Origin: an uncultured Thioclava sp.
GTDB lineage: Bacteria; Pseudomonadota; Alphaproteobacteria; Rhodobacterales; Rhodobacteraceae
Direction of reading: 5' to 3'
Assembly: GCF_913064665.1 (NCBI RefSeq)
Contig: NZ_CAJYBT010000010.1
Location: 45,917-109,916, forward strand
DNA length: 64,000 bases
Notes under the pieces: model-generated
What the model was told of the DNA's origin: nothing
Seen by the model: the letters and a program-made list of their open reading frames with translations, nothing else
Databases searched by the model: none
Shown: positions 45,827-55,676 of the stretch, in pieces
Position numbering within the stretch: the stretch's first letter is position 1
Layout of the letters: the number at the start of each line of letters is the position of its first letter
Program-made: the position numbers and the translations under genes

Positions 45827-45851
45827 CAATTCTTTCCACTGGAAAGAATTG
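45827..45851. repeat. Perfect 25-base palindrome
   Basis: CAATTCTTTCC (45827-45837), ACT, GGAAAGAATTG (45841-45851): an 11-bp perfect inverted repeat between the methyltransferase and lepA genes, immediately beyond the lepA terminator stem. It may be an operator or an element end; no partner copy was recognised. Confidence 0.75.
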
Positions 45852-45870
45852 ACCCCGCCAGGGGCGGGGT
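45852..45870 (-). terminator. Terminator stem of lepA
   Basis: ACCCCGCC and GGCGGGGT pair with a three-base loop, seven bases after the lepA stop. The downstream sequence on the minus strand (CAATTCTTTCC) is only partly T-rich. Confidence 0.6.
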
Positions 45871-45876
45871 CGTGTC

Positions 45877-47676
45877 TCACTCATCCATCTTCAACGCCGC
45901 AATAAACGCGCTTTGCGGGATTTCCACTTTCCCGAACTGGCGCATCTTTTTCTTACCCGCTTTCTGCTTTTCCAGCAGCTTTTTCTTACGGGTCGCGTCG
46001 CCGCCGTAGCATTTGGCGGTCACGTCCTTGCGCATCGCAGACAGGGTTTCGCGTGCGATGACGCGGCCGCCGATGGCGGCTTGGATCGGGATCTTGAACA
46101 TGTGGCGCGGGATCAGGTCCTTGAGCTTTTCGACCATCGCGCGGCCGCGTGCATCGGCGCGGTCCCGGTGCACCATGATCGACAGCGCATCGACCGGCTC
46201 ATCGTTCACAAGGATCGACATTTTCACAAGGAAATCCTCGCGATAACCGGTGATCTGATAGTCAAAGCTGGCATAGCCCTTGGTCACTGATTTCAGGCGG
46301 TCGTAGAAATCAAACACCACTTCGGCCAGCGGCAGGTCATAGACCACCATCGCGCGCGAACCCGCATAGGTCAGGTCCATCTGGATGCCGCGCCGGTCTT
46401 GGCACAGTTTCAGAACGTCGCCCAAGTATTCGTCAGGCACGAGGATCGTCGCCTTGATGCGCGGCTCTTCGATATGATCAACAAGGGTCAGGTCGGGCAT
46501 GTCGGCGGGGTTGTGCAGGTCCAGCACTTCACCGCTTTTCATGTGCAGCTTGAACACCACGCTCGGCGCGGTGGTGATCAGATCAAGGTCATATTCGCGC
46601 TCCAGCCGGTCGCGGATGACCTCAAGGTGCAACAGCCCGAGGAAGCCGCAGCGAAAGCCAAAGCCCAGCGCCGCAGAGGTTTCCATTTCCGAGCTGAACG
46701 ACGCGTCGTTAAGTTGCAGCTTTTCGATGGCGTCGCGCAAAGCATCAAAGTCATTGGCATCGACCGGGAAGAGGCCGCAGAACACCACCGGGATCGAGGG
46801 TTTAAAGCCCGGCAAAGCAGTGGCGCAGGGCCGTTTCTCATGCGTGATCGTGTCGCCGACCTTGGTGTCGCGCACCTGCTTGATCGAGGCGGTGAACACC
46901 CCAATCTCGCCCGGCCCCAGTTCGGCAATCTCGACCATCTGCGGTTTCAGCACGGCCAGACGGTCCAGCTTATAGGCAGCCCCTGTCCGCATCATCTTGA
47001 TCTGGTCGCCCTTCTTGATCACGCCATCCATGACGCGGATCAAAACGACAACGCCGAGATAACTGTCATACCAGCTATCGACCAGCATCGCCTTGAGCGG
47101 CGCATCGCGATCGCCCTTGGGCGCGGGCAGACGGGTGACGATGGCTTCCAGCACTTCGGGAATACCAAGCCCCGTCTTGGCCGAGATCATCACCGAGTTC
47201 GACGCGTCGATCCCGATCACATCCTCAATCTGCTCTTTCACCCGCTCGGGTTCGGCAGCGGGCAGGTCGATCTTGTTGAGAACCGGCACGATCTCATGAT
47301 CGGCATCAATCGCCTGATAGACATTGGCGAGCGTCTGCGCCTCGACCCCTTGGGAGGCATCCACAACCAACAAAGACCCCTCGACCGCCTGCATCGAGCG
47401 GCTGACCTCATAGGCGAAGTCGACATGGCCGGGGGTGTCGATCAGGTTCAACACATAGGTGTTGCCGTCCTTGGCCGGATAATCGATGCGCACCGAGTTG
47501 GCCTTGATCGTGATGCCACGCTCGCGCTCGATATCCATCGCATCGAGCATTTGCGCCTTCATATCACGTTCGGCCACCGTCCCGGTCAGCTGGATCAGCC
47601 GGTCGGCAAGAGTGGATTTACCGTGGTCGATATGGGCCACGATGGAGAAGTTGCGGATGTGCTTGATATCGGTCAT
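45877..47676 (-). CDS. lepA: Elongation factor 4 (LepA)
   Basis: Ribosome-associated GTPase that remodels stalled or misassembled ribosomes. At 599 residues it has exactly the family length. GTPase motifs: [13 protein letters not shown] (G1), RGITI (G2), [11 protein letters not shown] (G3), NKIDLP (G4). The C-terminal LepA-specific domain includes [17 protein letters not shown]. The ATG at 47676 gives the conserved [19 protein letters not shown] start; the upstream 25 codons are ignored. It is monocistronic. Confidence 0.97.
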   Translation of the reverse strand: MTDIKHIRNFSIVAHIDHGKSTLADRLIQLTGTVAERDMKAQMLDAMDIERERGITIKANSVRIDYPAKDGNTYVLNLIDTPGHVDFAYEVSRSMQAVEGSLLVVDASQGVEAQTLANVYQAIDADHEIVPVLNKIDLPAAEPERVKEQIEDVIGIDASNSVMISAKTGLGIPEVLEAIVTRLPAPKGDRDAPLKAMLVDSWYDSYLGVVVLIRVMDGVIKKGDQIKMMRTGAAYKLDRLAVLKPQMVEIAELGPGEIGVFTASIKQVRDTKVGDTITHEKRPCATALPGFKPSIPVVFCGLFPVDANDFDALRDAIEKLQLNDASFSSEMETSAALGFGFRCGFLGLLHLEVIRDRLEREYDLDLITTAPSVVFKLHMKSGEVLDLHNPADMPDLTLVDHIEEPRIKATILVPDEYLGDVLKLCQDRRGIQMDLTYAGSRAMVVYDLPLAEVVFDFYDRLKSVTKGYASFDYQITGYREDFLVKMSILVNDEPVDALSIMVHRDRADARGRAMVEKLKDLIPRHMFKIPIQAAIGGRVIARETLSAMRKDVTAKCYGGDATRKKKLLEKQKAGKKKMRQFGKVEIPQSAFIAALKMDE

Positions 47677-47818
47677 GGCGCGCGTATATCGCGGAAAATG
47701 GGGGCCGGGAAGAGGGATTGCACGCCCTTTAGGGCAAACCCCGCCCGACAAGGGTCACACCAGCCTTGACCTTCGCTCGCCCCCGCCCCACAGCAAGAGC
47801 AGGATAAGGAGAAACGCC

Positions 47819-48007
47819 ATGATCTATTCCGTTCCCAATATGACCTGCGCGCACTGCAAAGCCGCGATCGAGGCTGCCATCGAAGAGGTGGGCGGGCGCG
47901 CCGATGTCTATCTTGAAGATCGCGAGGTCGAGGTCTCCGGCCTGCCGCCCGCCACGGTTCTCAGTGCGCTCAAAGCCGCAGGCTATGAGGCGACGCCGTC
48001 AGACTAG
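47819..48007 (+). CDS. Heavy-metal-associated (CopZ-like) protein
   Basis: A 62-residue ferredoxin-fold metallochaperone. The metal site is MTCAHCK (residues 8-14), and the rest (AAIEAAIEEVGGRADVYLEDREVEV, GYEAT) matches HMA domains. It probably delivers Cu(I) to a P-type ATPase, but none is in the window. AAGGAG lies before the ATG. A periplasmic PCuAC copper chaperone is encoded 2.4 kb away. Confidence 0.92.
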   Translation: MIYSVPNMTCAHCKAAIEAAIEEVGGRADVYLEDREVEVSGLPPATVLSALKAAGYEATPSD

Positions 48008-48226
48008 CCCCCTTTGGCTGCGTCCCTAGCGCTTGCACAGACCACATCTTGGGGCACAAACGGGCGCGCCCCCGACAGGTGGAAAACAGGGTCCATCGGA
48101 TCGGCTAAATTGACGCAATTCGGCCATCTACATTGCCTTCGCTTTGATTTTCCGTTAGCTTCAAAGCCAATTAAAAAAAGAAGATCGAGCAAAAAATCAG
48201 CCGGTCAAAATATGAGGGCAGTGCAA

Positions 48227-48538
48227 ATGAACATCAAAACGACGCTCGGACTCTGTGCATTCGGGGCCACTATCGGCTTTGCCTCAATCGCTGCGGCGGG
48301 GCCGATCGACAGCGCCTGCATGAAAGCCGGGCGCACCGATAGCGCGGCCACCTGTGGCTGCATCCAGCAAGTCGCAGACATGACGCTGAGCAATCGCGAC
48401 CAGCGCCGTGCGGCCAGCTTCTTCAAAGATCCCGACCGCGCACAAAGCGTTCGGATGTCTGACAGCAAATCTGACAATGATTTCTGGGACCGCTACAAAA
48501 ACTTCGCCTCGACAGCCGAGGGCTATTGCAGCCAGTGA
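48227..48538 (+). CDS. Exported cysteine-containing hypothetical protein
   Basis: A 103-residue protein with a signal peptide (TTLGLCAFGATIGFASIAAA, cleavage before GPIDS). The mature part contains ACMKAGRTDSAATCGCIQQVADMTLS and a final YCSQ, four cysteines that can form two disulfides, plus helices around RDQRRAASFFKDPDRAQ. An arginine-acylation or defined enzyme motif is absent. A similar pattern recurs in small Rhodobacterales periplasmic proteins of unknown function. An upstream ATG (48212) would add five residues. Confidence 0.72.
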   Translation: MNIKTTLGLCAFGATIGFASIAAAGPIDSACMKAGRTDSAATCGCIQQVADMTLSNRDQRRAASFFKDPDRAQSVRMSDSKSDNDFWDRYKNFASTAEGYCSQ

Positions 48539-48551
48539 ACCGCCGGGCGGC

Positions 48552-49007
48552 TTACTTTGCCTGATCGGCCAGCAGGTCTGCCACCAACGCTTCGGCGCCC
48601 GCCTCGATCAGGTCGAGCGATGTTTCGAAATCGCGCGTAAAATAGGGATCTGGCACGTCTTGCGGGCCTGCCGGACCCTCTAGAAACATCTGCACCTGCG
48701 CTTGCATGTCGCGCGGCGCTTGATCGAGCACATCGCGCAAATTGTTTTCATCCATCGCCAGAATCAGATCAAAGCCCGCATAATCTTGTGGGCCGATTTG
48801 ACGTGCGCGCAGCGTGCTGAGATCATAGCCGCGCGCGCTCGCCGCCTCGATCATCGGGGCGTAGGGCGGCTCTCCAAGATGCCAAGAGCCCGTTCCCGCG
48901 CTATCAAAGGTTACATCAAGCCCCGCAGCCACAGCTTTGGCACGGGTGATCGCCTCGGCGGCGGGCGAGCGGCAGATATTGCCAAGACAGAGAAACAGGA
49001 TACGCAT
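48552..49007 (-). CDS. Low-molecular-weight protein tyrosine phosphatase
   Basis: A 151-residue cysteine phosphatase. The P-loop is CLGNICRSP at residues 7-15 (C-x5-R-S), with the catalytic Asp in DVPDPYF near residue 118. It is the typical bacterial length. The open frame continues 29 codons upstream but the family begins MRILFLCLGN. The ATG is 29 bases from the divergent sirtuin ATG, so the two genes share a short promoter region. Its target is unknown; Tyr or Arg phosphate are both known for the family. Confidence 0.93.
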   Translation of the reverse strand: MRILFLCLGNICRSPAAEAITRAKAVAAGLDVTFDSAGTGSWHLGEPPYAPMIEAASARGYDLSTLRARQIGPQDYAGFDLILAMDENNLRDVLDQAPRDMQAQVQMFLEGPAGPQDVPDPYFTRDFETSLDLIEAGAEALVADLLADQAK

Positions 49008-49035
49008 GAGGGCTGTTGTAACGAAAGGAGCGCAC

Positions 49036-49734
49036 ATGTCCAGAATCGTGATTTTGACCGGCGCCGGAATTTCAGCCGAAAGCGGGATTCGCACGTTTCG
49101 CGCCTCGGACGGGCTGTGGGAGGATCATCGCATCGAAGAGGTCGCCACGCCCGAAGGCTTCCTGCGCGACTCCGCCTTGGTGCATCAATTCTACAACGCC
49201 CGACGCGCCGCAGCACGCGCCGCCCAGCCCAATGCCGCCCACCTTGCCTTGGCCGAGCTAGAGGCCGATCCACACCACACCGTGCTGATCGTCACCCAAA
49301 ACGTCGACGACCTGCACGAACGGGCCGGATCGCAGAACGTGATCCACATGCACGGCTCACTGGTAGGCGCGCTGTGCCATGACTGCGGGCATCGCTGGCC
49401 CGCCCCCGAGGTGATGACACAAGCTGATCTTTGCCCCGCCTGCGCGCGCGCTGCGACCCGCCCCGATATCGTCTGGTTTGGCGAAATGCCCTATCAGATG
49501 GATCAAATCGTGCGCGCGCTTGAGGCCGCGGATCTGTTTGTCTCGATCGGCACCTCGGGCAATGTCTACCCGGCGGCAGGGTTCGTACGCGATGCCGCGA
49601 TGGCGGGGGTGCAAACGCTGGAACTGAACCTGGAGCCGTCGGCAGGCACAGACATGTTTGATACCGCCCATCACGGCCCCGCCACGCAAGTCGTGCCAGC
49701 CTGGGTGCGCGCGCAACTGGCCCAGAGGCGCTAA
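49036..49734 (+). CDS. cobB: NAD-dependent protein deacylase (sirtuin, CobB-like)
   Basis: Removes acyl groups from lysines, consuming NAD. The 232-residue sirtuin has [20 protein letters not shown] (NAD), [12 protein letters not shown], catalytic His in IHMHGSL, and the zinc cysteines CHDCG and [12 protein letters not shown] supplies the Tyr and Arg that mark class III sirtuins able to remove succinyl and similar groups. AAAGGAG precedes the ATG at 49036. In propionate- and acetate-users sirtuins reactivate acylated acyl-CoA synthetases such as PrpE, which is also in this window. Confidence 0.94.
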   Translation: MSRIVILTGAGISAESGIRTFRASDGLWEDHRIEEVATPEGFLRDSALVHQFYNARRAAARAAQPNAAHLALAELEADPHHTVLIVTQNVDDLHERAGSQNVIHMHGSLVGALCHDCGHRWPAPEVMTQADLCPACARAATRPDIVWFGEMPYQMDQIVRALEAADLFVSIGTSGNVYPAAGFVRDAAMAGVQTLELNLEPSAGTDMFDTAHHGPATQVVPAWVRAQLAQRR

Positions 49735-49793
49735 GGGCTGAAAAGATTCGTGCAAAGCGCGCCGAAATCCGGGCGAAAACCTGTCTCACCCGC

Positions 49794-49822
49794 TTGACGC
49801 GGCCCCCCATTCCTCGTATCTC
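49794..49822 (+). promoter_or_regulatory. rpmB promoter
   Basis: TTGACG (49794-49799), a 17-base spacer and TATCTC (49817-49822), giving a leader of roughly 95 bases before rpmB. The layout matches the tRNA-Tyr promoter base for base in both hexamers. Confidence 0.7.
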
Positions 49823-49925
49823 CCGCCAACAGATTTCTGGGCGCTGCCTAACGCGGCGCCTTTCTATGTTGGGGCCAAAGCGCGATTCGTTGCGTGGGCC
49901 AGGTAAGAAACGAAGGATGAATGCC

Positions 49926-50213
49926 ATGTCGCGCGTTTGCGAACTGACCGGCAAGGGGCCCATCACGGGCAACAAAGTGAGCCACGCGAAGAACAGAACG
50001 CGTCGTCGCTTCCTGCCGAACCTCAACGATGTCACCCTGATCTCGGATGCTCTGGGTCAGAGCTTCAAACTGCGCGTGTCGGCCGCTGGCCTGCGCTCGG
50101 TTGACCACCGTGGTGGCCTCGATACCTATCTCGCCAAGGCGAAGGACGTTGAACTGTCCACCAAGGCGCTGAAAATCAAAAAAGCGATTGCCAAGTCTCA
50201 GGCTGCTGTCTGA
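49926..50213 (+). CDS. rpmB: Ribosomal protein L28
   Basis: Component of the 50S subunit, 95 residues. The N-terminal [20 protein letters not shown] and [12 protein letters not shown] segments are diagnostic, and the C-terminal extension ([21 protein letters not shown]) is the alphaproteobacterial form. A second ATG five bases upstream is out of frame. AAGGA lies before it. Promoter and terminator show a single-gene transcript. Confidence 0.97.
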   Translation: MSRVCELTGKGPITGNKVSHAKNRTRRRFLPNLNDVTLISDALGQSFKLRVSAAGLRSVDHRGGLDTYLAKAKDVELSTKALKIKKAIAKSQAAV

Positions 50214-50237
50214 ACTTTGCCGTGCTGATGCAGTTTA

Positions 50238-50265
50238 AACCCCGTGCCTTTGGTGCGGGGTTTTT
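50238..50265 (+). terminator. Terminator of rpmB
   Basis: AACCCCGTGCC and GGTGCGGGGTT form a stem with TTTTT following, 25 bases after the stop. Confidence 0.88.
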
Positions 50266-50359
50266 GCACGTCGCCGCATCGGGTGATTGGCTTTTCATCA
50301 CCCCCCGTGGGCGCTAGGATGCGCGAAACGCACCAGATACACGCTCCAAAGGAGACCGC

Positions 50360-50917
50360 ATGTTTCGCCAGATCTTGATGGCCACCGCGCTGACCGCACT
50401 GGCCCTGCCCGCTTTCGCCGATGAGATCGAGATCGTGGATCCCTATATGCGCGTCTCGACCCCGATGTCGAAATCGGGGGCTGCCTTCATGCAAATTAAG
50501 AACGTAACCGATCGCGATGACCGTCTGGTCTCGGCCAGTTCGGATGTCGCGGTGCGGGTGGAGCTGCACACCCACAAGGATCTGGGCGGCGGCAAAATGC
50601 AGATGGCCAAGGTCGAGGGTGGTTTTGCGATCCCCGCCCATGGCGAGCATGATCTCAAACGTGGCGGCGATCATGTGATGTTCATGGGGCTCAATCACGG
50701 GCTCAACCAAGGCGTTTTGGTGCGCGTGACCCTGCATTTCGAGAAGGCCGGCGATATGACCATCGAGATTCCCGTCGACCTCAAGCGCGGTCAGGGCATG
50801 GAGATGCCGGCGAACGCAGATCCGGTGACCCATGGCCAGATTGTTCATGGCACCATGAGCCATGGCACGATGACCCATGGCGAGCCCAAGCTGAACAAAA
50901 CCGAAAGTGATATGTAA
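50360..50917 (+). CDS. PCu(A)C-type periplasmic copper chaperone with His/Met tail
   Basis: A 185-residue exported protein (signal peptide TALTALALPAFA, mature from DEIEIVDPY). The PCuAC ligand set is visible: His-x-His in VELHTHKDLGG, Met in KMQMAKVEGG, and HxM-like GGDHVMFMGLNHGL. It delivers Cu(I) to cytochrome oxidase. Beyond the domain, residues about 157-175 form a Met/His-rich tail (GQIVHGTMSHGTMTHGE) with a repeated HGTM unit, likely an extra copper site. It is monocistronic and convergent with meaB. Confidence 0.9.
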   Translation: MFRQILMATALTALALPAFADEIEIVDPYMRVSTPMSKSGAAFMQIKNVTDRDDRLVSASSDVAVRVELHTHKDLGGGKMQMAKVEGGFAIPAHGEHDLKRGGDHVMFMGLNHGLNQGVLVRVTLHFEKAGDMTIEIPVDLKRGQGMEMPANADPVTHGQIVHGTMSHGTMTHGEPKLNKTESDM

Positions 50918-50932
50918 GCCGGGGCGGCGCGC

Positions 50933-51919
50933 CTAGCTGCGCAGCCGCTTGAGCATCTCGCTCGCAGCGACGGAGGGGGGCGTTTCGCCCGCCGCGACCG
51001 CTGCCCCAAACTGCGCCATCATCGCGCGCATGTCCGGGTCTTCGCGCAGGCGTGCCAAAAGCCCCTCGCGCACCTCTGCCTCAAACCAATGGCGCGCCTG
51101 TTCCGCCCGGCGGCGTTCCAGATGGCCCGTCTCGCGACGCCAATCGGCGAGCGTGGTCATCTCCTCCCACGCTTTGATCAAGCCCTCATCCGCCAGCGCC
51201 GACACCGGCAGCGCCTTGGGAAAGCCCGGCGGGTCTTGGGGGCGTTTGCGCAGCAAATGCAACGCACCGGCGTAATCGGCCACGGTGCGCATCGCGGCGG
51301 GTTTCAGGTCACCATCGGCCTTATTGACCAAAATCAGATCGGCCATCTCCATGATGCCTCGCTTCACGCCTTGCAACTCATCCCCGCCCGCCGGGGCCAT
51401 CAGCAACACGAACAGATCGACCATTTCAGCCACCAGCGTTTCCGACTGGCCCACGCCCACGGTCTCGATCAGGACCACGTCGAAATTGGCCGCCTCGCAC
51501 AGCGCCACCGCCTCGCGGGTGCGCCGGGCCACGCCACCAAGATGGGTTTGCGAAGGCGAGGGGCGAATGAACGCGTTGGGATCACGCGACAGCCGCTCCA
51601 TCCGGGTTTTGTCGCCCAGAATCGAGCCTCCCGAGCGCGACGAACTGGGATCGACCGCCAGCACCGCCACCTTGTGCCCCTGTGCCGTGAGCATTAGGCC
51701 GAACGCCTCGATAAAGGTCGATTTGCCCACACCGGGCGTGCCCGACAGCCCGATCCGCAACGCCTGCCGTCCCGATTTCGCCAGCACCTCAAGCAGCGCG
51801 CTTGCCTGTGCGCGATGATCGGCGCGCCCCGATTCCACCAACGTAATCGCGCGCGCCAAGGCACGGCGGTCGCCTTGCAAAAGGCGCGGGGCAAGTTTGG
51901 CGGGTGTTCTGTCAGTCAT
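50933..51919 (-). CDS. meaB: MeaB, GTPase chaperone of methylmalonyl-CoA mutase
   Basis: G-protein that guards and reloads the adenosylcobalamin of methylmalonyl-CoA mutase. The 328-residue protein has P-loop [15 protein letters not shown] near residue 60, [19 protein letters not shown], the switch segment [13 protein letters not shown] and NKADGD for guanine specificity. It was formerly called ArgK. The mutase itself is not in the window. Its presence supports propionyl-CoA assimilation through methylmalonyl-CoA, in line with prpE. Confidence 0.95.
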   Translation of the reverse strand: MTDRTPAKLAPRLLQGDRRALARAITLVESGRADHRAQASALLEVLAKSGRQALRIGLSGTPGVGKSTFIEAFGLMLTAQGHKVAVLAVDPSSSRSGGSILGDKTRMERLSRDPNAFIRPSPSQTHLGGVARRTREAVALCEAANFDVVLIETVGVGQSETLVAEMVDLFVLLMAPAGGDELQGVKRGIMEMADLILVNKADGDLKPAAMRTVADYAGALHLLRKRPQDPPGFPKALPVSALADEGLIKAWEEMTTLADWRRETGHLERRRAEQARHWFEAEVREGLLARLREDPDMRAMMAQFGAAVAAGETPPSVAASEMLKRLRS

Positions 51920-52048
51920 CGGCGGGCTTTCGCTGATTTTCGCGATCGTGTCAGGTTTGATACGAAAGGTGAAGGCTTTGCGGTTACTTGCCCGCTCTGC
52001 GCAGGCTATGTCCAGCCTCTAAAGAGTGTCTGCCCCATGAGGAGCGCT

Positions 52049-52798
52049 ATGATCTCCACTTTCCTTCGCGCCCGCCGTGCGACCCTGTTCGCGCTGCTCG
52101 CATCACTTGGCGTATTGCAACCCACCCTGCCCGCGCGGGCCGATCAAAGCGATCAGATCGTGTTTGACGTCGTCCTCAAGGGGATTCGCGCCGGCGAATT
52201 GGTGATCAATGGCAAGATCGTCGGGACGTCTTACGGGGCAAACGGGGTGCTGCAAACCGCCGGGCTGATCGGGCTACTGCGCAAGATCCGTCACGATGCG
52301 ACCGTCTCGGGCGGCTATCGCAATGGGCGCTTCACCCCGATGCGGTTTTCTGAGAAATCCGATACGCCCCGGGGCAAGTCCACCCATGAAATCGTGTATA
52401 AGAACGGCACGCCCATCGCGGTCAGCCAAGTCCCGCCACGCAAGCCGCGTGACACCGATGTGGACCCAGCCAAACAAGGCGGCACGATCGACCCGCTCAC
52501 AGCGCTTTATGCCGTGTTGCGCGATGTTGACCGCGATCAAGCCTGCCAGCTTGATGTGAAGATGTATGACGGCGCGAAACGCTCGCAGGTGCGCCTGTTT
52601 GATCCGCGACCAGAGGGCAAGGGCGTTGTCTGTTCGGGCGAATACCGCCGTCTCGCCGGGTTTTCCGCCAAGGATATGGCCGAAAAAAGCCGCTTTGCCT
52701 TTACGCTGCATTACGACCCGACCACGAATGGCCGCCTGCAAGTCGATGAGATCGAAACCGACACGATCTATGGCAAAGGCCGTTTGAAACGGCAATAA
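52049..52798 (+). CDS. Exported DUF3108 protein
   Basis: A 249-residue protein with a signal peptide (RATLFALLASLGVLQPTLPARA, mature from DQSDQ). The mature domain is beta-rich with the DUF3108 pattern: VFDVVLKGIRAGELVINGKI at the start, GTIDPLTALYAVLRDVDR in the middle and FTLHYDPTTNGRLQVDEIE at the end, which suggests an LolA-like or beta-barrel-adjacent fold. Two mature cysteines are present (DQACQL, VVCSGEY). GAGGAG fixes the ATG. It lies six bases before hrpB and is probably cotranscribed. Confidence 0.85.
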   Translation: MISTFLRARRATLFALLASLGVLQPTLPARADQSDQIVFDVVLKGIRAGELVINGKIVGTSYGANGVLQTAGLIGLLRKIRHDATVSGGYRNGRFTPMRFSEKSDTPRGKSTHEIVYKNGTPIAVSQVPPRKPRDTDVDPAKQGGTIDPLTALYAVLRDVDRDQACQLDVKMYDGAKRSQVRLFDPRPEGKGVVCSGEYRRLAGFSAKDMAEKSRFAFTLHYDPTTNGRLQVDEIETDTIYGKGRLKRQ

Positions 52799-52804
52799 GG
52801 GGGT

Positions 52805-55237
52805 GTGAGCCCGCCGAACGCCCCTCTTCCAATTGACGCGGTGCTGCCCGATCTGCGGGCGGCCTTGAGCGCGCATGGCCGCGCTGTTCTGATGGCCCCG
52901 CCCGGTGCGGGCAAAACCACGCGGGTGCCGCTTGCGTTGCTCGACCAGATCAGCGGTCGCATCGTGATGCTGGAACCGCGCCGTCTGGCCGCGCGTGCCG
53001 CTGCCGAGCGCATGGCGCAAAGCCTTGGCGAAAGCGTCGGGCAACGTGTGGGCTACCGAATCCGGGGCGAAACCAAGACTTCGAACGCCACCCGGATTGA
53101 GGTGGTGACCGAGGGCATTCTTACCCGCATGCTGCAATCTGATCCCGAATTGGCGGGCGTCGGTTGCGTGATTTTCGACGAGTTTCACGAACGTTCGCTG
53201 AATGCCGATCTGGGCCTTGCGCTGCTCTGGGAGATGCGCACCGCTTTGCGCCCCGATCTCGCGCTGGTGGTGATGTCGGCTACTTTGGATGCAGACCCCG
53301 TAGCCACCCTGCTTGATGATGCGCCTATCATCATCTCGCAGGGGCGCGCCTATCCGGTCGAGACCCGCTGGCTCGCACGCCCGGTGGATCGCACGATGCG
53401 CTTTGAGGGCGCGATGGCGGGGCTGATCGAACAGGCGGCGGCGGAAACCGAGGGCTCGCTGCTGGCCTTTTTGCCCGGCGAGGGCGAGATTCGCCGCGTC
53501 GAGGGGCTGCTCAAGGGGCGCTTGCCCGCTGACATTGCGATTCGTCCGCTGTTTGGCGCGATGGAGTTTGCCGCCCAGCGCGCTGCGATTGCGCCCTGCA
53601 CGTCGGGGCGCAAACTGGTGCTGGCGACCTCGATCGCGGAGACCTCGCTCACGATCGAAGATATCCGCGTGGTGATTGATGGCGGGCGCTCGCGCCGGGC
53701 GCGGTTTGATTCGGGCTCGGGCATGGCGCGTCTTGTCACCGAACCCGTCAGCCGCGCCGAGGCCGAGCAACGCCGGGGACGTGCGGGCCGTGTGGCCCAG
53801 GGCATTTGCTATCGGCTCTGGACCAAAGGGGCCGAGGGCGCGCTGCCCGCCTTTGCGCCCGCCGAGATCGAGGTGGCCGATCTGACGGGCTTGGCGCTGG
53901 AGCTTGCGCTTTGGGGCAGCGATGGCAGCGATCTGGCCTTTCTGACGCCGCCCCCCGCCCCTGCCTTGGCCGAAGCGCGCGCGCTACTCGCTGAGCTGGG
54001 CGCGATGGACGGGCTGGGGCTGACAGAACACGGTCGCGCCTTGGCCGCGCTGCCGCTGCATCCGCGCCTTGGTCATATGCTGCTGCGCGCCGGGCCCGAG
54101 GCCGCGCCGCTGGCCGCGTTGCTGGCAGAACGTGACCCGCTGCGCGGCGCCCCTGCCGATCTAAGCCTGCGATTGGCCGCGATCCGCAGCCCCGGCCCCG
54201 AGGCCCATCGCGCCACCATCGAACGCATCCGCACCGAGGCCAAACGTCTGGCGCGCCTTGCGCCCCCCACTCAGCAACGCCTTGCCCCCGAAGCGATGGC
54301 GGCGCTGGCCTATCCCGACCGCATCGGGCTGCGGCGCAAGGGCGATGCACCCCGCTATGTGCTGTCGGGCGGCAAAGGGGCCGTGGTGGCCGAGGGCGAC
54401 CCGCTGGGTGCGCAGCGTCTGATCGTGGCAACCGATCTGGATGGCGACCCGCGTGAGGCCCGCGTCCGTCAGGGCATCGCGATATCCGAGGCGCAGATCC
54501 GCGCGCTATTCGCCGACCAGATCGGCTGGCACGATGTTTGCGAATGGTCGCGCCGCGAGGGCCGCGTGCTCGCGCGCAAGCAGGAACGCCTTGGCGCGCT
54601 AGTTCTGGATGACCGGATCTGGAAAGACGCCCCGCGTGAGGCGATCGCCTTGGGCGCGCTGGACGGGCTGCGCCAGATCGGGTTGCCGATGACGCCTGCG
54701 GCCCAGCGCCTGCAAGCGCGCGTCGAGCTGCTGCGCGGGCAAGGAGCGGATCTGCCCGACTTCACTGACGCGGCCCTTCTGGCGCGCGCCGAGCACTGGC
54801 TACTGCCCTATCTGAAGGGCAAGCGATCCGAGGCCGACCTGCGCAAGCTCGACGTCACCGAGGCCCTGCGCGCCAGCCTTGATTGGGAGCAGATGCAGCT
54901 GATCGACCGTCTCGCGCCGGGCCATTTCGAAACGCCTTTGGGGCGACGCGTGCCGATTGACTACGCTGGCGACGCGCCCGGCATCGAGATTCGCCTGCAA
55001 GAAATGTTTGGCGTCACCACCCACCCCACGGTCGGCCCGAAACGCCTGCCGCTGCGCGTGACGCTGTTGTCGCCGGGGCACAAACCGATTCAGGTCACGA
55101 TGGATCTGCCGGGGTTTTGGGACGGCTCCTATAGCGATGTGCGCAAGGATATGCGCGGACGCTATCCCAGGCACCCTTGGCCCGAAGACCCACGCGAGGC
55201 CGACCCGACCCTGCGCGCCAAACCGCGCGGCAGCTAG
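52805..55237 (+). CDS. hrpB: ATP-dependent helicase HrpB
   Basis: A DEAH-type RNA helicase of 810 residues. Motif I is APPGAGKTTRVP near residue 33, motif II is FDEFHERS (DEFH variant usual for HrpB), motif III SATLD, and motif VI QRRGRAGRVAQG. The C-terminal third carries the HrpB-specific domain, including YPRHPWPEDPREADPT at the end. It starts with a GTG placed six bases after the DUF3108 gene, with AAGGGG before it. The stop overlaps the convergent CoA-binding gene by four bases. Confidence 0.95.
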   Translation: MSPPNAPLPIDAVLPDLRAALSAHGRAVLMAPPGAGKTTRVPLALLDQISGRIVMLEPRRLAARAAAERMAQSLGESVGQRVGYRIRGETKTSNATRIEVVTEGILTRMLQSDPELAGVGCVIFDEFHERSLNADLGLALLWEMRTALRPDLALVVMSATLDADPVATLLDDAPIIISQGRAYPVETRWLARPVDRTMRFEGAMAGLIEQAAAETEGSLLAFLPGEGEIRRVEGLLKGRLPADIAIRPLFGAMEFAAQRAAIAPCTSGRKLVLATSIAETSLTIEDIRVVIDGGRSRRARFDSGSGMARLVTEPVSRAEAEQRRGRAGRVAQGICYRLWTKGAEGALPAFAPAEIEVADLTGLALELALWGSDGSDLAFLTPPPAPALAEARALLAELGAMDGLGLTEHGRALAALPLHPRLGHMLLRAGPEAAPLAALLAERDPLRGAPADLSLRLAAIRSPGPEAHRATIERIRTEAKRLARLAPPTQQRLAPEAMAALAYPDRIGLRRKGDAPRYVLSGGKGAVVAEGDPLGAQRLIVATDLDGDPREARVRQGIAISEAQIRALFADQIGWHDVCEWSRREGRVLARKQERLGALVLDDRIWKDAPREAIALGALDGLRQIGLPMTPAAQRLQARVELLRGQGADLPDFTDAALLARAEHWLLPYLKGKRSEADLRKLDVTEALRASLDWEQMQLIDRLAPGHFETPLGRRVPIDYAGDAPGIEIRLQEMFGVTTHPTVGPKRLPLRVTLLSPGHKPIQVTMDLPGFWDGSYSDVRKDMRGRYPRHPWPEDPREADPTLRAKPRGS

Positions 55238-55659
55238 ACGCCCGCCATCACCCGCGGATAGTCGATTTTCGGGCAGCGGTTCATCACCACCCGGACCCCC
55301 TTGGCGCGCGCCTGCTCGGCCGCGCCCTCATGCACCACGCCCAACTGCATCCAGATCGTACGCAGCCCCGGCAAATGGGCCAAAGCGTCTTTGACCACCT
55401 CGGGCACCGCCTCGGAGTGGCGGAAGACATCCACCATATCAACGCTCAAATCGGCCGGAACCGCGCCCAGATCGGCATAGACCGTCTCGCCCAGCAGCGT
55501 CTGGCCCGCCAAACCCGGATTGACCGGCACGATGCGATAGCCCTTGGTTTGCAAATACTGCGCAACCTCGTGGGATGGGCGTGTGGGTTTGTTCGATATG
55601 CCGACCACCGCAATCACGCGGGTCTCGCTAAGGATGTCACGCAGGTCAGAATCGGTCAT
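55234..55659 (-). CDS. CoA-binding domain protein (YccU-like)
   Basis: A 141-residue Rossmann-fold protein of the CoA_binding_2 family. VIAVVGISNKPTRPSHEVAQYL contains the glycine-containing nucleotide loop near residue 16; VPVNPGLAGQTLLGETVYADL and WMQLGVVHEGAAEQARAKGVRVVMNRCPKIDY follow, all typical of YccU. CoA binding is known for relatives; the role is not. CGGAGG lies seven bases before ATG 55659. A terminator-like hairpin lies 18 bases upstream of the start. Confidence 0.9.
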   Translation of the reverse strand: MTDSDLRDILSETRVIAVVGISNKPTRPSHEVAQYLQTKGYRIVPVNPGLAGQTLLGETVYADLGAVPADLSVDMVDVFRHSEAVPEVVKDALAHLPGLRTIWMQLGVVHEGAAEQARAKGVRVVMNRCPKIDYPRVMAGV

Positions 55660-55676
55660 CAAAGCCTCCGGGTCAG

